This document shows positions 13,601 to 20,946 of a DNA stretch of 64,000 nt, in pieces. Made by a program: the position numbers and the translations under genes. The number at the start of each line of letters is the position of its first letter. The stretch's first letter is position 1. The notes below the pieces were generated by a model. That model saw nothing but the letters and a program-made list of their open reading frames with translations. It was not told the origin of the DNA and searched no databases. This DNA is from Cristatella mucedo (taxonomy: Eukaryota; Bryozoa; Phylactolaemata; Cristatellidae): positions 3,896,501 to 3,960,500 of the forward strand of contig WPIO01000017.1 of the NCBI GenBank assembly GCA_009760855.2. The letters are read 5' to 3'.

Positions 13601-16600
13601 GAAAATTACAGATCGTCCATATAAGTATATGGCTGCCCAAAGGCTCAGCCGCAATGGCTCATCGACCGATGGACCGTCTTTGTAGGACTGACTGTCCCTT
13701 TCAGGTTCTTCATATTTATCCATTCTTATTAGAAATAATCGCCACAGCATTACGTACATAAGTAGATCAAAAGCCTTCTCACCTTCTCATCACTATGTCA
13801 TAATTCCATATTAAATTTCAAAAATGAGATCCCTGTTTTAGCTGCTTATGCAAATGAGTATGTTACCCCCCTGATATGTTAGACGCAACAGTCATAGCTG
13901 TAGCATCCTGATACTCATAGCTGTAGCATACCAAGAGCACTATGTAAGCTTGTCGTTGTGACGTCAGCGACTAGTGTGACTCACGTGCATACTTGCTCAC
14001 ATTAACAATTATATAGGTTGACGCTGCAGTAACTCCTGTGTATAGCACTTTTTTAGCCCGATTTTTAGCTAGCTTGCCGTTGGCTAGTTTTGTACGAGAG
14101 TTTGTCAAGCATTACTACTATCCTGCTGTTTGAACCATTAAATGTCGTCATTTGCTGGTGTATGTCTACTGTCTTCCACCAGAAAATCGTGTAATACTAG
14201 TGATGGACAACCTGCAATACAGGCAGCTGCCGATGCAACTACGTTTGCTTGCTTGTGTGCAGTGGAACATTAAAGCCCACAAGCCTGCCGTCTGTTTCAC
14301 TGTGCAATCGTGTCTGCTGACTGAGCCTGCACCTGAGCCTGCAGGTGCTTGTGGACCTCATTTAGTGGCTGCCCTTGTAGTATATGCATACAGGGCCTGT
14401 CTAATTAGTAAGATTACACTCAAGGTTTGCGTCGAGTCTCGGAAAGTGACTACCACATGGGAGGGGACCACGAAGCCCCTCCTCTGCTGTTTTCTGCTGC
14501 GATTAAAAGCGACTGTGATGATGACATTGTAGAGCTCAAAGAGAACAACGACAGCAGCTGCTGACACATCATCTGTCGAAGGATCCAGCAATGAGCTTAG
14601 AGATCGGCTGAAACAGCTAAAACATGACGTGAGTGGTGTGGTGGTGGCCATGCCACTGCTGACGCCGCTCTCCCCCCCCCATGTTGTCGTGAGGGCAAAC
14701 CAGCACATAGTGTCAGTGGCAAACCAGCACATAGTGTCAGTGGCAAACCAGCACATAGTGTCAGTGGCAAACCAGCACATAGTCGTGTCTCTACTATGAC
14801 TTTCTCAGCAGGTAGGCTTTGTTAAGGTTTTACCGTTAGTGGTAACGTGTCCGTGATAATGTTGACTTCTTCTCATTGCTTTCACGTTTAAAAATACCGT
14901 CACAGTTGATCCACCTTTTGGCAGTATTTTATCTTATAATGTCTTCTATTGTTGTAAACCTTAGCCTTGTTCTCGTCTTAACATCCCGTTTTTGCAATGT
15001 GCTAGCCACTTCCGATTGGATTGTTCAATTACACTAGGTTGCAGATGTCATTGCTTTCCGTTGATTCAAAGTGCTGTTTTTTAATCCCTATGCCTAATAT
15101 ATATAGAAACTAGCTCTTGTTCTACACGAACTTTGCCTCTGAGGTCAGGATAACGATATTTTGAAATTCTTCAGTTTTCCTGTTAGGCTTGGTGCTGATG
15201 TCCTGTTTGCACGACAACACACTTGTGTTCCACTACCGAATTAGTGAGGGTTAGGCAGGCGGTCTAGGGCAGGCATAGGACACGTGCCTTAAAACGAATA
15301 TTTTACTTTTGTCATTGCAAAGTAAGAGAATAGTGTTACCCATATTCGATTGACAAGGTGATGTCACCTTTGATGACCCAGGTCAAGATATTTGCCTTTG
15401 ACCACCGAGGTCGTGGAGTCAGCACTGTGGCTTATGGGAAGCGCCTGGATAGAGAGATTCAATTCTCTTCGGGTGCTATACATATTAATTATTTATTGTA
15501 CTTATTTATATACACTGATGTGCTGATGCTTTTTTCTAACCACCAATGTTTCCTTCGCATTAGACCTTTTGCCCACTGTTACCTGATACACCATACTCTC
15601 TTGGGGCGTTTAGCTGCATAAAAAAAAATTATGCTGTATTTCGGGCTACACATGTTTATTTTTATTGCAGGTATCAAAGTGCGTTCGTGCTTGTTTGAAT
15701 GGTTACATGATGCCCAGCTGCCGCCTTGGCCGTATTGAAAACAAGGAGGATTATAAGCATCTTGCTCAAAAGGTAAGTTTATCGGTTTTCTTTAGCAGCC
15801 CCTCGTCTCGGAACGTCACAGTCACTCAGAACGTGTGCAACCATTTTGAAATCGTTGATTCTTAGAGTAAATTTGTATTTTAATTTTTGCTTAATTCAAA
15901 TCGTTCCCATTCTATTTTAACCGAGAGGGGTCATTGTTATGACCTGAAGCGGTACGTAGTCATGTCAACGATCGCCCAGTTAGCAGTCTTCTTGTTTGTT
16001 TGGCAGACCTATATATATATATATATATATATATATAACGGGATTTCGGGAGGGTAGGGAGTTATGCCCCACCCCTATAGGAGTTATGTCCCTCAGCGCA
16101 CATTTATTGATATTTATCAAATACTAATTGACCGACCGGCATGCAAATTTGCACAAACAACAAGGGCATCATTATCTATCTTTTCTTGTAACCACAGTGC
16201 CACTTTGACCTTCTGATGACCTGTGCAAGTTGAGGTCAAATTTTTGCTTCGGTTTATCCCTTCGGTTTTATTCAAACAGATTCATTACGAGGCATTGTAT
16301 AAATATATCAAACCTCTCAGGAGATTCAGAACACTTTTGTTTACCCTGGGATGATTCTAAAAAAACAGTAAATAAATAAAATTGTGATGTTTAAAAAAAT
16401 CACATTAATCAGGAAAGGGTTGATCATGTGACTTTGAAGGACAGTGGCGCTATCAATTGACATACAACCAAACTTGAGAAATCCATGGGTAAAACAAGTC
16501 GACCAGAGCACATTTTCTAAATTTCAAGTTGATGTGGCCATAGATGGCCAAGCTGTAGCATCTCAAAGGTACAAAGCCTAGCTGTTTAGGAAGCACAGTC

Positions 16601-17091
16601 AAGTGTCCTCCAGAGCCCAAACCAGAAGTTTAGGCAATTGCAAAAACAACCAACGACCAGGAGACAATCGATGACCAATTGGCTACCATGTATTAGCAGC
16701 CTAAGCTGAGGAATGAATAGACAATTGCTTTGAACGGGGCATTTCTTTGTCTTCAATACAGTCTCTCGGCTCTGACCAAGGCAGTGACACAGTGGCAGAC
16801 AGACACGTGATCAACCCTGTGCAATTGCTAGCAGCTGGGCAATAAGAACCAAGGCTGGAATTATGTGTAGGCATAACAATTATACATTTAAAATTTCATG
16901 TTTATCGGATCACTATTATCGAATATATGACATAGCATGATAGCAAAGGTAGGCACGATAACTCACATAGCCGAGCTGGTTAGGTCTAGCGGTTAAGGTG
17001 CTCGCCCCGACCAAGGTCTGACTGAGGTCGTGGGCTCGAGCCCTGAGGCACCTGTGTAGAGATTAGGTTCTCTTGGGGCGCTATATAAATG

Positions 17092-17179
<88 letters not shown>

Positions 17180-19162
17180 CGTGGGCAGTCAAACCACCCG
17201 GGCGTCTGACCCGAGTTCGCCCATACAATTCTCAAGCTTTTTCTAAACGGCATTAATGAGAACTCAAAATCACCTCAATTTCTCTTAAATAGAATCGAAT
17301 CAACATTTTCAGACTGATTCCCTGTGAACGACATGCTAGCTCTATCCAAGTCACCACACTGACCGGCGGCTGGACAACGTGGCCGATGCCTCATGGATTA
17401 TGGCCAGCCGCTACAGGAACCGGATCAACAGTCCCGTGATTCAGTAGGTGCAGTGGTAATGGACTCCTTAGTTACGGCGGCCCCATCAGCAGTTAATTCT
17501 CGATACATTATCCCTAATGATAGTCGACTTGCCAAACAATAGTCACATCCGGTTTCTGAGCCGATGTAAACATACCACTGTAAACATATTTCTTCCAAGT
17601 AAATAAGGAGTGAGCCTTGAAATGCCGTTTGCAGCCGGTTGCTATGAGCTTTGTGGGGAAGGCAGAGGCAGGACTACGCCCCGGCCCGATATGGTTTATG
17701 GCTTTTATGATCTTGTTATACTACCAGTCGGACGTTTGATCTCAAGGGGAGTGTTTTTTTAATTTCAAGTATTTTTGGTAGTATGAAGTTATATTCTGCG
17801 GGTCCATTTAGGGCTGAGTACCTTATATTTACAAAGTTCACCACAAACGCTCGGTTCGGGAGGTCGGGTTTAAAAAAAAACTTTTTTTTTTGAGCTCGAC
17901 GTACTACTTCCGGTTTAAGTACGTCTTACAAAATAGTTGTATTTACCATATTCCGGTCATCTGGCAACCACTGCAATTTGGGATTGTATTTATAACTGGT
18001 TTGTATTCTAACAGGCAAATTTCCAAAAACTGAAAATGGTTGACCATTTTTCGTAAACTCCCTCATAGCTAGGTTTACTAAGGGTGTGTACTTTTTAACC
18101 AGAAAGATGGATTACTTGGAAAGCTGAAGTTTGCTAGTAAGGAAATTGAACTACTGCAGCCAGGGCTTTTTTTTAAGGTGAGCTGAGGCAGTAGCAGATC
18201 TCTGGCGCCTGTTCACTGTAGACACTACGTGCGTGAGCTCTGTTTTTTATGTGGTAAGTGTGGCGTGGTATGTGCTGTAGCAGCTGGTGTAGCACTACAT
18301 CAGAGTCGTACTGGCCACCGCTGTCTTGCTGTCCCAGAGAAGAAAAAAGTAACAGGTCGTTGGCCGAATCCCGAGCCGCCTGCACCAGCTGGAGCCGATT
18401 GCAGCTACGCATTGCTTAAAAATCCCAACATCGGTTGCCATCACGTATGCATATGCTTGCTTAGGCACAGGCTAGCTGTGTGTCGTACCAGCTGCCCATC
18501 GTTGATCGCTGCTGCATCATTGGCGAGCTGCCCCTATCGTCTCGATGCTGATGGGCAACTGATTGTTTTGGGACTGATGCGACTATCGGCCCTGCTTCTG
18601 GAGGTCGTTGCTTCTGCCCTTAAAGGAGGAGTAGCTTGTGCACGTTTTATCATCGGAAGATGCTGTAATTATTCCTTTCTGCAATGGTAGTTGTCCTTGT
18701 CTGCAATTGTAATTGTCCAGAATGTAGGAGGCAACAATCAGTCCGATGTCACCTCACCTCTTGCTCGTTGGTGGGTGGGTTGGGATGGGGTACTCATTCC
18801 CTTTGAAGCAAAGTTAGCTTGACCACAAGACTTGTACTTGGGGGCGCGAGGGCGCCAGCTTCTGAAGTGAAGCCTACTTACTGGTGGCTGTGGGCGCCTC
18901 TACATGTTCAGTGGAGTGGTGTCGATGCTCTGTCGCATGTTGCCGAGCCGACATTTTGCGGCTTGACATTTGCCTCTCTTGCCGCCAGCTCACTCACGGG
19001 ATCATGGAGAAGGAGAGAAAGAAGTACGAGAGCATGGAGGATGTGGAGGTGACCGACCTGGTGAAGTCCAAGACCAAGGGGTATATTAAGGCCTACATGG
19101 AGAAGTTTGGCGAGGTGTACCGCCGTCCTAGGACGACTCGTAGCAGGCATGGCGACTCGTAA
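1490..19162 (+). CDS. SETD2: SETD2 histone H3K36 methyltransferase, 3' half (15 exons, 5' part outside window)
   Basis: SETD2/Set2 trimethylates lysine 36 of histone H3 in the nucleus while bound to elongating RNA polymerase II. The window holds everything after the SET domain. In order: a post-SET zinc-binding cluster (CHCGAPNC), the conserved helical region after it (LGLTRLM, then [11 protein letters not shown]), a Lys/Arg-rich linker, a long Pro/Gly/Tyr-rich low-complexity region, a WW domain ([14 protein letters not shown] then YYYH and TQWEMP), and the C-terminal SRI domain that binds the phosphorylated polymerase tail. Fifteen exons join with matching phases at every junction, giving 943 codons including the stop; the first base belongs to a codon begun in an upstream exon. 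Exons: 1490-1625, 1837-1980, 2117-2233, 2356-2584, 2816-2995, 5048-5178, 5269-5482, 6330-6417, 6826-6904, 8163-8444, 9931-10503, 12531-12815, 14533-14628, 15671-15772, 18989-19162. The least certain exon edge is the start near 5048. The catalytic exons are missing only because the window begins inside the gene. Confidence 0.93.
1837..1980 (+). CDS. SETD2: SETD2 exon: helical region after post-SET (part 1)
   Basis: Acceptor CCGCAG, start phase 0, donor GTTTGT. The peptide contains [20 protein letters not shown], which aligns with the segment of SETD2 proteins that follows the post-SET domain. Confidence 0.88.
2117..2233 (+). CDS. SETD2: SETD2 exon: helical region (part 2)
   Basis: Phase 0 at both ends, 39 codons, acceptor TGCTAG and donor GTACTA. 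It contains [17 protein letters not shown], matching the FL..HGL...W pattern of SETD2 after the previous exon's helix. Confidence 0.86.
2356..2584 (+). CDS. SETD2: SETD2 exon: helical region (part 3) and Ala-rich linker
   Basis: Acceptor CTCTAG. The peptide begins [18 protein letters not shown] and continues [13 protein letters not shown], a close match to the SETD2 family pattern K.L..LP..TKN....SKVL..IQRW. An alanine-rich tail follows. It ends in phase 1 before GTGCGT. Confidence 0.9.
2816..2995 (+). CDS. SETD2: SETD2 exon: low-complexity linker
   Basis: Acceptor TTGTAG, phase 1 in and phase 1 out, donor GTAAGT. It encodes an Ala/Ser/Thr/Pro/Glu-rich linker with no recognisable fold. It is supported by clean splice sites and phase agreement rather than by sequence conservation. 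Confidence 0.7.
3063..3228 (+). other. Possible extra SETD2 exon, frame uncertain
   Basis: After donor GTAAGT at 2996 there is a strong acceptor (TTTGCAG ending at 3062) and an open frame [13 protein letters not shown]. No donor found afterwards gives the phase that the next firm exon (5048) needs, while skipping this piece does. It may be an alternative exon or chance. Confidence 0.25.
3229..3720 (-). mobile_element. L2-type LINE 3' fragment
   Basis: On the - strand the DNA encodes remnants of a LINE C-terminus ([11 protein letters not shown], compare YAPKAWNSLP in the copy at 57.7 kb) and ends at an ATT-rich tail (3229-3260). Several frameshifts. It lies in a SETD2 intron. Confidence 0.55.
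3721..5047. other. SETD2 intron, no gene recognised
   Basis: AT-rich intron. Degraded SINE-B-like pieces are visible around 4375-4475 (+) and 4690-4740 (-); otherwise I see nothing. Confidence 0.5.
5048..5178 (+). CDS. SETD2: SETD2 exon: helix before the IPKK motif
   Basis: The frame reads a Ser/Ala-rich stretch and then [18 protein letters not shown], ending on a full codon before GTATGG. Together with the next exon this matches the SETD2 pattern LLD.W..LKEV..IPKK. Three AG acceptors (ending at 5047, 5053 and 5065) all give the same phase, so the exact start is open; 5048 follows the best pyrimidine tract. Confidence 0.8.
5269..5482 (+). CDS. SETD2: SETD2 exon: IPKK motif and charged linker
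   Basis: Acceptor ACGTCAG; the peptide begins [16 protein letters not shown], the counterpart of EVYRIPKK in vertebrate SETD2. A charged region with a possible nuclear targeting patch (RRKSRFD) follows. It ends in phase 1 before GTGAGC. Confidence 0.88.
5936..6030 (-). mobile_element. LINE-B 3' tail fragment
   Basis: An AATAATAATAATAGTAATAG tail followed by the inverted tail hairpin (TAGTGCCGTCAGAGTACTTG, CTCTTTCTCGGCACTT). SETD2 intron. Confidence 0.6.
6330..6417 (+). CDS. SETD2: SETD2 exon: basic linker
   Basis: Acceptor TTCTCTCAG, phase 1 in, phase 2 out, donor GTAAGT. It encodes a basic stretch beginning [13 protein letters not shown], in the position of the Lys/Arg-rich segment of SETD2 before the EERRKLFE-type helix. 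Confidence 0.8.
6826..6904 (+). CDS. SETD2: SETD2 exon: short helix ([13 protein letters not shown])
   Basis: Acceptor TTTCAG, phase 2 in, phase 0 out, donor GTAAGG. The peptide [18 protein letters not shown] matches the LS.EERRK.FE..V helix of vertebrate SETD2. Confidence 0.82.
7318..7580 (-). mobile_element. LINE-B 3' UTR fragment
   Basis: The ATT tail, the hairpin (TAGTGCCCTCAGAGACCTCA) and 3' UTR sequence including gtcagcatgc match the inverted 3' UTR of LINE-B. SETD2 intron 6905-8162. Confidence 0.65.
7586..7775 (+). mobile_element. SINE-A (tRNA-derived)
   Basis: A-box-like TGGCACACTGGGTAAGG and B-box GGTTCGAAACC at tRNA-like spacing, then the family body (TTTATCGCCACTGCAAG, GGCTCTTCTGTCGGTATAC) and a tail AAATCAGCTAGTATTTATTT. 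A pol III SINE derived from a tRNA. Confidence 0.8.
8163..8444 (+). CDS. SETD2: SETD2 exon: Ser/Thr/Pro/Gln-rich region
   Basis: Phase 0 at both ends, 94 codons, acceptor GCTGCAG, donor GTAAGG. Disordered composition. It corresponds in position to the long low-complexity segment before the WW domain in SETD2. Confidence 0.82.
8445..9930. other. SETD2 intron, mostly unrecognised
   Basis: A degraded LINE-B tail is visible at about 9765-9842 (TGTAAAGTGCCTAGAATGAG). Nothing else supported. Confidence 0.5.
9931..10503 (+). CDS. SETD2: SETD2 exon: Pro/Gly/Tyr-rich low-complexity region
   Basis: The longest coding exon of the gene in this window: 191 codons, phase 0 at both ends, acceptor TTCGTAG, donor GTAAGG. 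It is rich in Pro, Gly, Tyr, Ser and Gln with repeated YG and PP motifs. Such sequences are typical of disordered regions prone to phase separation; that is an inference from composition. Confidence 0.88.
10504..11329. other. SETD2 intron, unrecognised
   Basis: No coding or repeat signal that I can name, apart from a short tandem CAATGCGATTGTAT around 10614-10668. Confidence 0.4.
11330..11935 (+). mobile_element. LINE-A 3' fragment (L2/CR1-type, degraded)
   Basis: It encodes remnants of the LINE C-terminus ([35 protein letters not shown]) that match the intact copy at 48.95-50.75 kb, with frameshifts. 5' truncated, in a SETD2 intron. Confidence 0.75.
12531..12815 (+). CDS. SETD2: SETD2 exon: WW domain
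   Basis: Acceptor CTTCCAG, donor GTACGT, phase 0 at both ends. A proline run (PPPPPAPP) precedes a complete WW domain with both signature tryptophans ([22 protein letters not shown]). In human SETD2 the WW domain sits next to a proline stretch in the same way. The segment DPGTPTVDE downstream also matches the family. Confidence 0.95.
12955..13096 (+). mobile_element. SINE-B (tRNA-derived, LINE-B-like tail)
   Basis: TTGGTCCAGCGGTTAAGGTG (A-box region), GTGGGCTCGACCCC (B-box region), then GCGCCTGAATAGAGATTAAG, TTCTCTTGGGGCGCTA and a short AT tail. SETD2 intron. Confidence 0.8.
13160..13245 (+). mobile_element. LINE-B 3' tail fragment
   Basis: AATGTAAAGTGCCTAGAAGG, TTGAGTTCTCTGCGGGTGCT and an imperfect ATT repeat. 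Confidence 0.6.
14533..14628 (+). CDS. SETD2: SETD2 exon: start of SRI domain
   Basis: Thirty-two codons, phase 0 at both ends. It contains [19 protein letters not shown], matching the A.ADTSSEL sequence that leads into the SRI domain of SETD2. Acceptor ATTGTAG is modest; donor GTGAGT is strong. Confidence 0.82.
14695..14783 (+). repeat. 24-bp minisatellite, 3.7 copies
   Basis: Three perfect 24-base units (GCAAACCAGCACATAGTGTC AGTG) and a partial fourth, in the SETD2 intron just after the exon ending at 14628. Confidence 0.9.
15385..15495 (+). mobile_element. SINE-B fragment
   Basis: Degraded copy: CCGAGGTCGTGGAGTCAGCA, AGCGCCTGGATAGAGAGATT and TTCTCTTCGGGTGCTATACA. Confidence 0.6.
15671..15772 (+). 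CDS. SETD2: SETD2 exon: SRI domain, central helices
   Basis: Acceptor TTTATTGCAG, donor GTAAGT, phase 0. The peptide contains [18 protein letters not shown], a clear match to the C..GRI...EDFKHLARK core of the Set2-Rpb1-interacting domain. Confidence 0.93.
15773..16970. other. SETD2 intron, unrecognised, with TA repeat
   Basis: A (TA)n run lies at about 16009-16037. The rest is AT-rich and shows no gene or element that I can name. Confidence 0.4.
16972..17168 (+). mobile_element. SINE-B followed by a long (TA)n run
   Basis: SINE-B head (GGTCTAGCGGTTAAGGTGCT, GTCGTGGGCTCGAGCCC) and tail (TTCTCTTGGGGCGCTATATA). The AT tail runs into (TA)n of about 75 bases at 17094-17168, then CA repeats. Confidence 0.8.
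17180..18988. other. SETD2 last intron, unrecognised
   Basis: An open frame at 18229-18690 (+) shows no known domain and is probably chance. Nothing else supported. Confidence 0.4.
18989..19162 (+). CDS. SETD2: SETD2 last coding exon: end of SRI domain and stop
   Basis: Acceptor GCCGCCAG, phase 0. It begins [14 protein letters not shown] and continues [20 protein letters not shown], the last helix of the SRI domain. A short basic tail leads to TAA at 19160-19162. Confidence 0.94.
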   Translation, partial: LTHGIMEKERKKYESMEDVEVTDLVKSKTKGYIKAYMEKFGEVYRRPRTTRSRHGDS

Positions 19163-20148
19163 CGAGGAGCAGCTGGCGCCGGAAGCCGCTCGTGCAGAGA
19201 GTAGGCTGCATCAGCATCGTTTACAGTGCTGCCATGCCACTGCACGGTCCGATTGCCTCAGCACTTCAGACGTGGGGCGGGTGCTACGGCAGCCATGCCG
19301 GTAAATGGCCGACCGACTTCAACTCGTCCACCTCATCGCGTCCGACCGTCCTGTGACGGTGTAGGATGGCTCTTTCTCTGCTGCTGTCGCTCGTCCTCCC
19401 CCTCTCTCTCCGGCCATCTTGTTCTCTCCTCTCAGCTCAGGCTGCAGGGGGCCAGTGCTGCAGGTCGGCTGCCGGTCTGTCTGGCAGCTGCCGGCAGCTA
19501 CCGATTGGAATTTCTTTCCCGGACTTAGTTTCCGAGATTACAAGGCTGCCGACTGCTTTCATCCTTTCGGCTGAGGCTGACTTGAGGCAGGCAGCCGTGT
19601 GTGGCCTGGCCGTTAGCCTTCACTTATGCTGTCCGGAGCCTGGCAGAAGTGTTTTTTATGCGACCGCTGGCAGATCAATAAATCGAGGATTCCAGGCTGA
19701 GCCTGCCTGTGTTGCCCCACCCACTGCCTGGTTTAGTCGGTTGGCCATGTGTAGGCCTCGGCTGTGCTGCAGCCGGCCTCTGTTGACTTGCCTCGGAGGA
19801 CGTCCACCCACTGCTGCTGCCTCCTTGGCCTCGTCGTCGAGTGGCTGGCGGGGCAGCAGCCCGAGCCGGATGCTGTGATGAGCCCCTTCGGCCGCGGTGG
19901 CATTGCCACCACCGAGGTCTGCACCAGTCTGCCGTATTGCAATGGTGATTCCCGTTCCAGCGGCCGAGCTGTGCATTTTTTGTTTTGTACGTGCTCTCTA
20001 GTTTACTGTCTAGTTTGTTATGGGCCCAATGTGGCGGCTCTTTGACGAGACGATGTCTCACTGCACTGTGGAGTGTGCGCCGCACAGACCGCCAGCAGGC
20101 TGTGATTTGTCTATTACCACCTCGGTTCAAACAAGTATAAAGAATAAA
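19163..20148 (+). other. SETD2: SETD2 3' untranslated region with poly(A) signal
   Basis: About 1 kb between the stop codon and AATAAA at 20143-20148. Open frames here have no recognisable domain and are probably chance. The UTR end is inferred from the hexamer only. Confidence 0.6.
20143..20148 (+). terminator. Poly(A) signal AATAAA, SETD2
   Basis: Canonical hexamer on the + strand, about 980 bases after the SETD2 stop and the first I see in the expected direction. Confidence 0.55.
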
Positions 20149-20707
20149 TTTAACAAAGCTTACTCGAGCTCAGTTCAACTGAGAAAACAGTAGCGGCAGC
20201 CGCCGCTGTCACGCTGTGCGCGAGCATTGAGCGCGGCTCGGCTGCGCGTTGCCTCGAGCCCCTCCGCTGGGGTGTGCTCACACGCACGCACGTCGTCTGT
20301 CCATCTTGGAAGTCAATATCTATCAGCACCATGTCCGAAAACGGACTCTTGCACCTCTTGCGGCCACCTACCTGGCTGCTTGCCAGGCGGCACGCAGGTG
20401 CCTGCGGCCTGTGCTACTCGACAGGCTGTGTCCGGCCACACCTACACACGGTCGGCTGACCAACCGGCCAGTTGGCCGACGGATAGGGAGACAAAGCCAG
20501 CTACACTGGTCCATAGCTCCTCTGAGCTGCTGCCGCAGCAGCCAGCCAGCCAGCTAGCCAGCCGCCCCAGTTGGCGCTCACATTTTCGACATTGCCGGAT
20601 GAGCAGCCTGTGTCCTGTCGGTCGGATGGTCCGACTGCAATGGGGGGGGGGTCGCCGCGACGGCTTTTTTCTGTTTCCTGTCACTGCTAAAGTCACCGGC
20701 ACGGTCG

Positions 20708-20946
20708 TCACGGCAGTACCCCGTGGCTCCCCGATGGCAGCGGCGGGGCGGCAGCTCTGGCCGCCGCTGCGCCGAGCTGCTGTACCACGTCGGTCCGGCC
20801 GAGCCGCCTGAGCGAATGCAGCAGAGTGCCGAGCGTGGCGGAGTTGCCGCCGTGTCGGCACCACTCCTCGAGCATGCCGTGGGCAGCGAGGCTGCCGTCT
20901 CTCTGAGCTCGCTCGGCCATCTCGTTGACGTGCAGCTGACTGAAGC
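20708..20946 (-). CDS. NGFR: NGFR-like exon 4: rest of death domain and stop
   Basis: Acceptor TTTTTCAG, phase 1. The peptide has GFSQLHVNEMAERAQ, then MLEEWCRHGGNSATLGTLLH and RRLGRTDVVQQL. This follows helices 3-6 of p75NTR (Y..EHI..F, LL..WA.....TL..L...LR.I.R.DLV). A short Ala/Pro tail leads to the stop at 20708-20710. Confidence 0.88.

Noticed and set aside
18229-18690. A 153-codon frame in the last SETD2 intron
   Set aside because: No recognisable domain; it sits between two firm SRI-domain exons and overlaps no splice evidence.
19366-19878. A 170-codon frame after the SETD2 stop
   Set aside because: Lies in the 3' UTR, Ser/Leu/Pro-rich, no domain.
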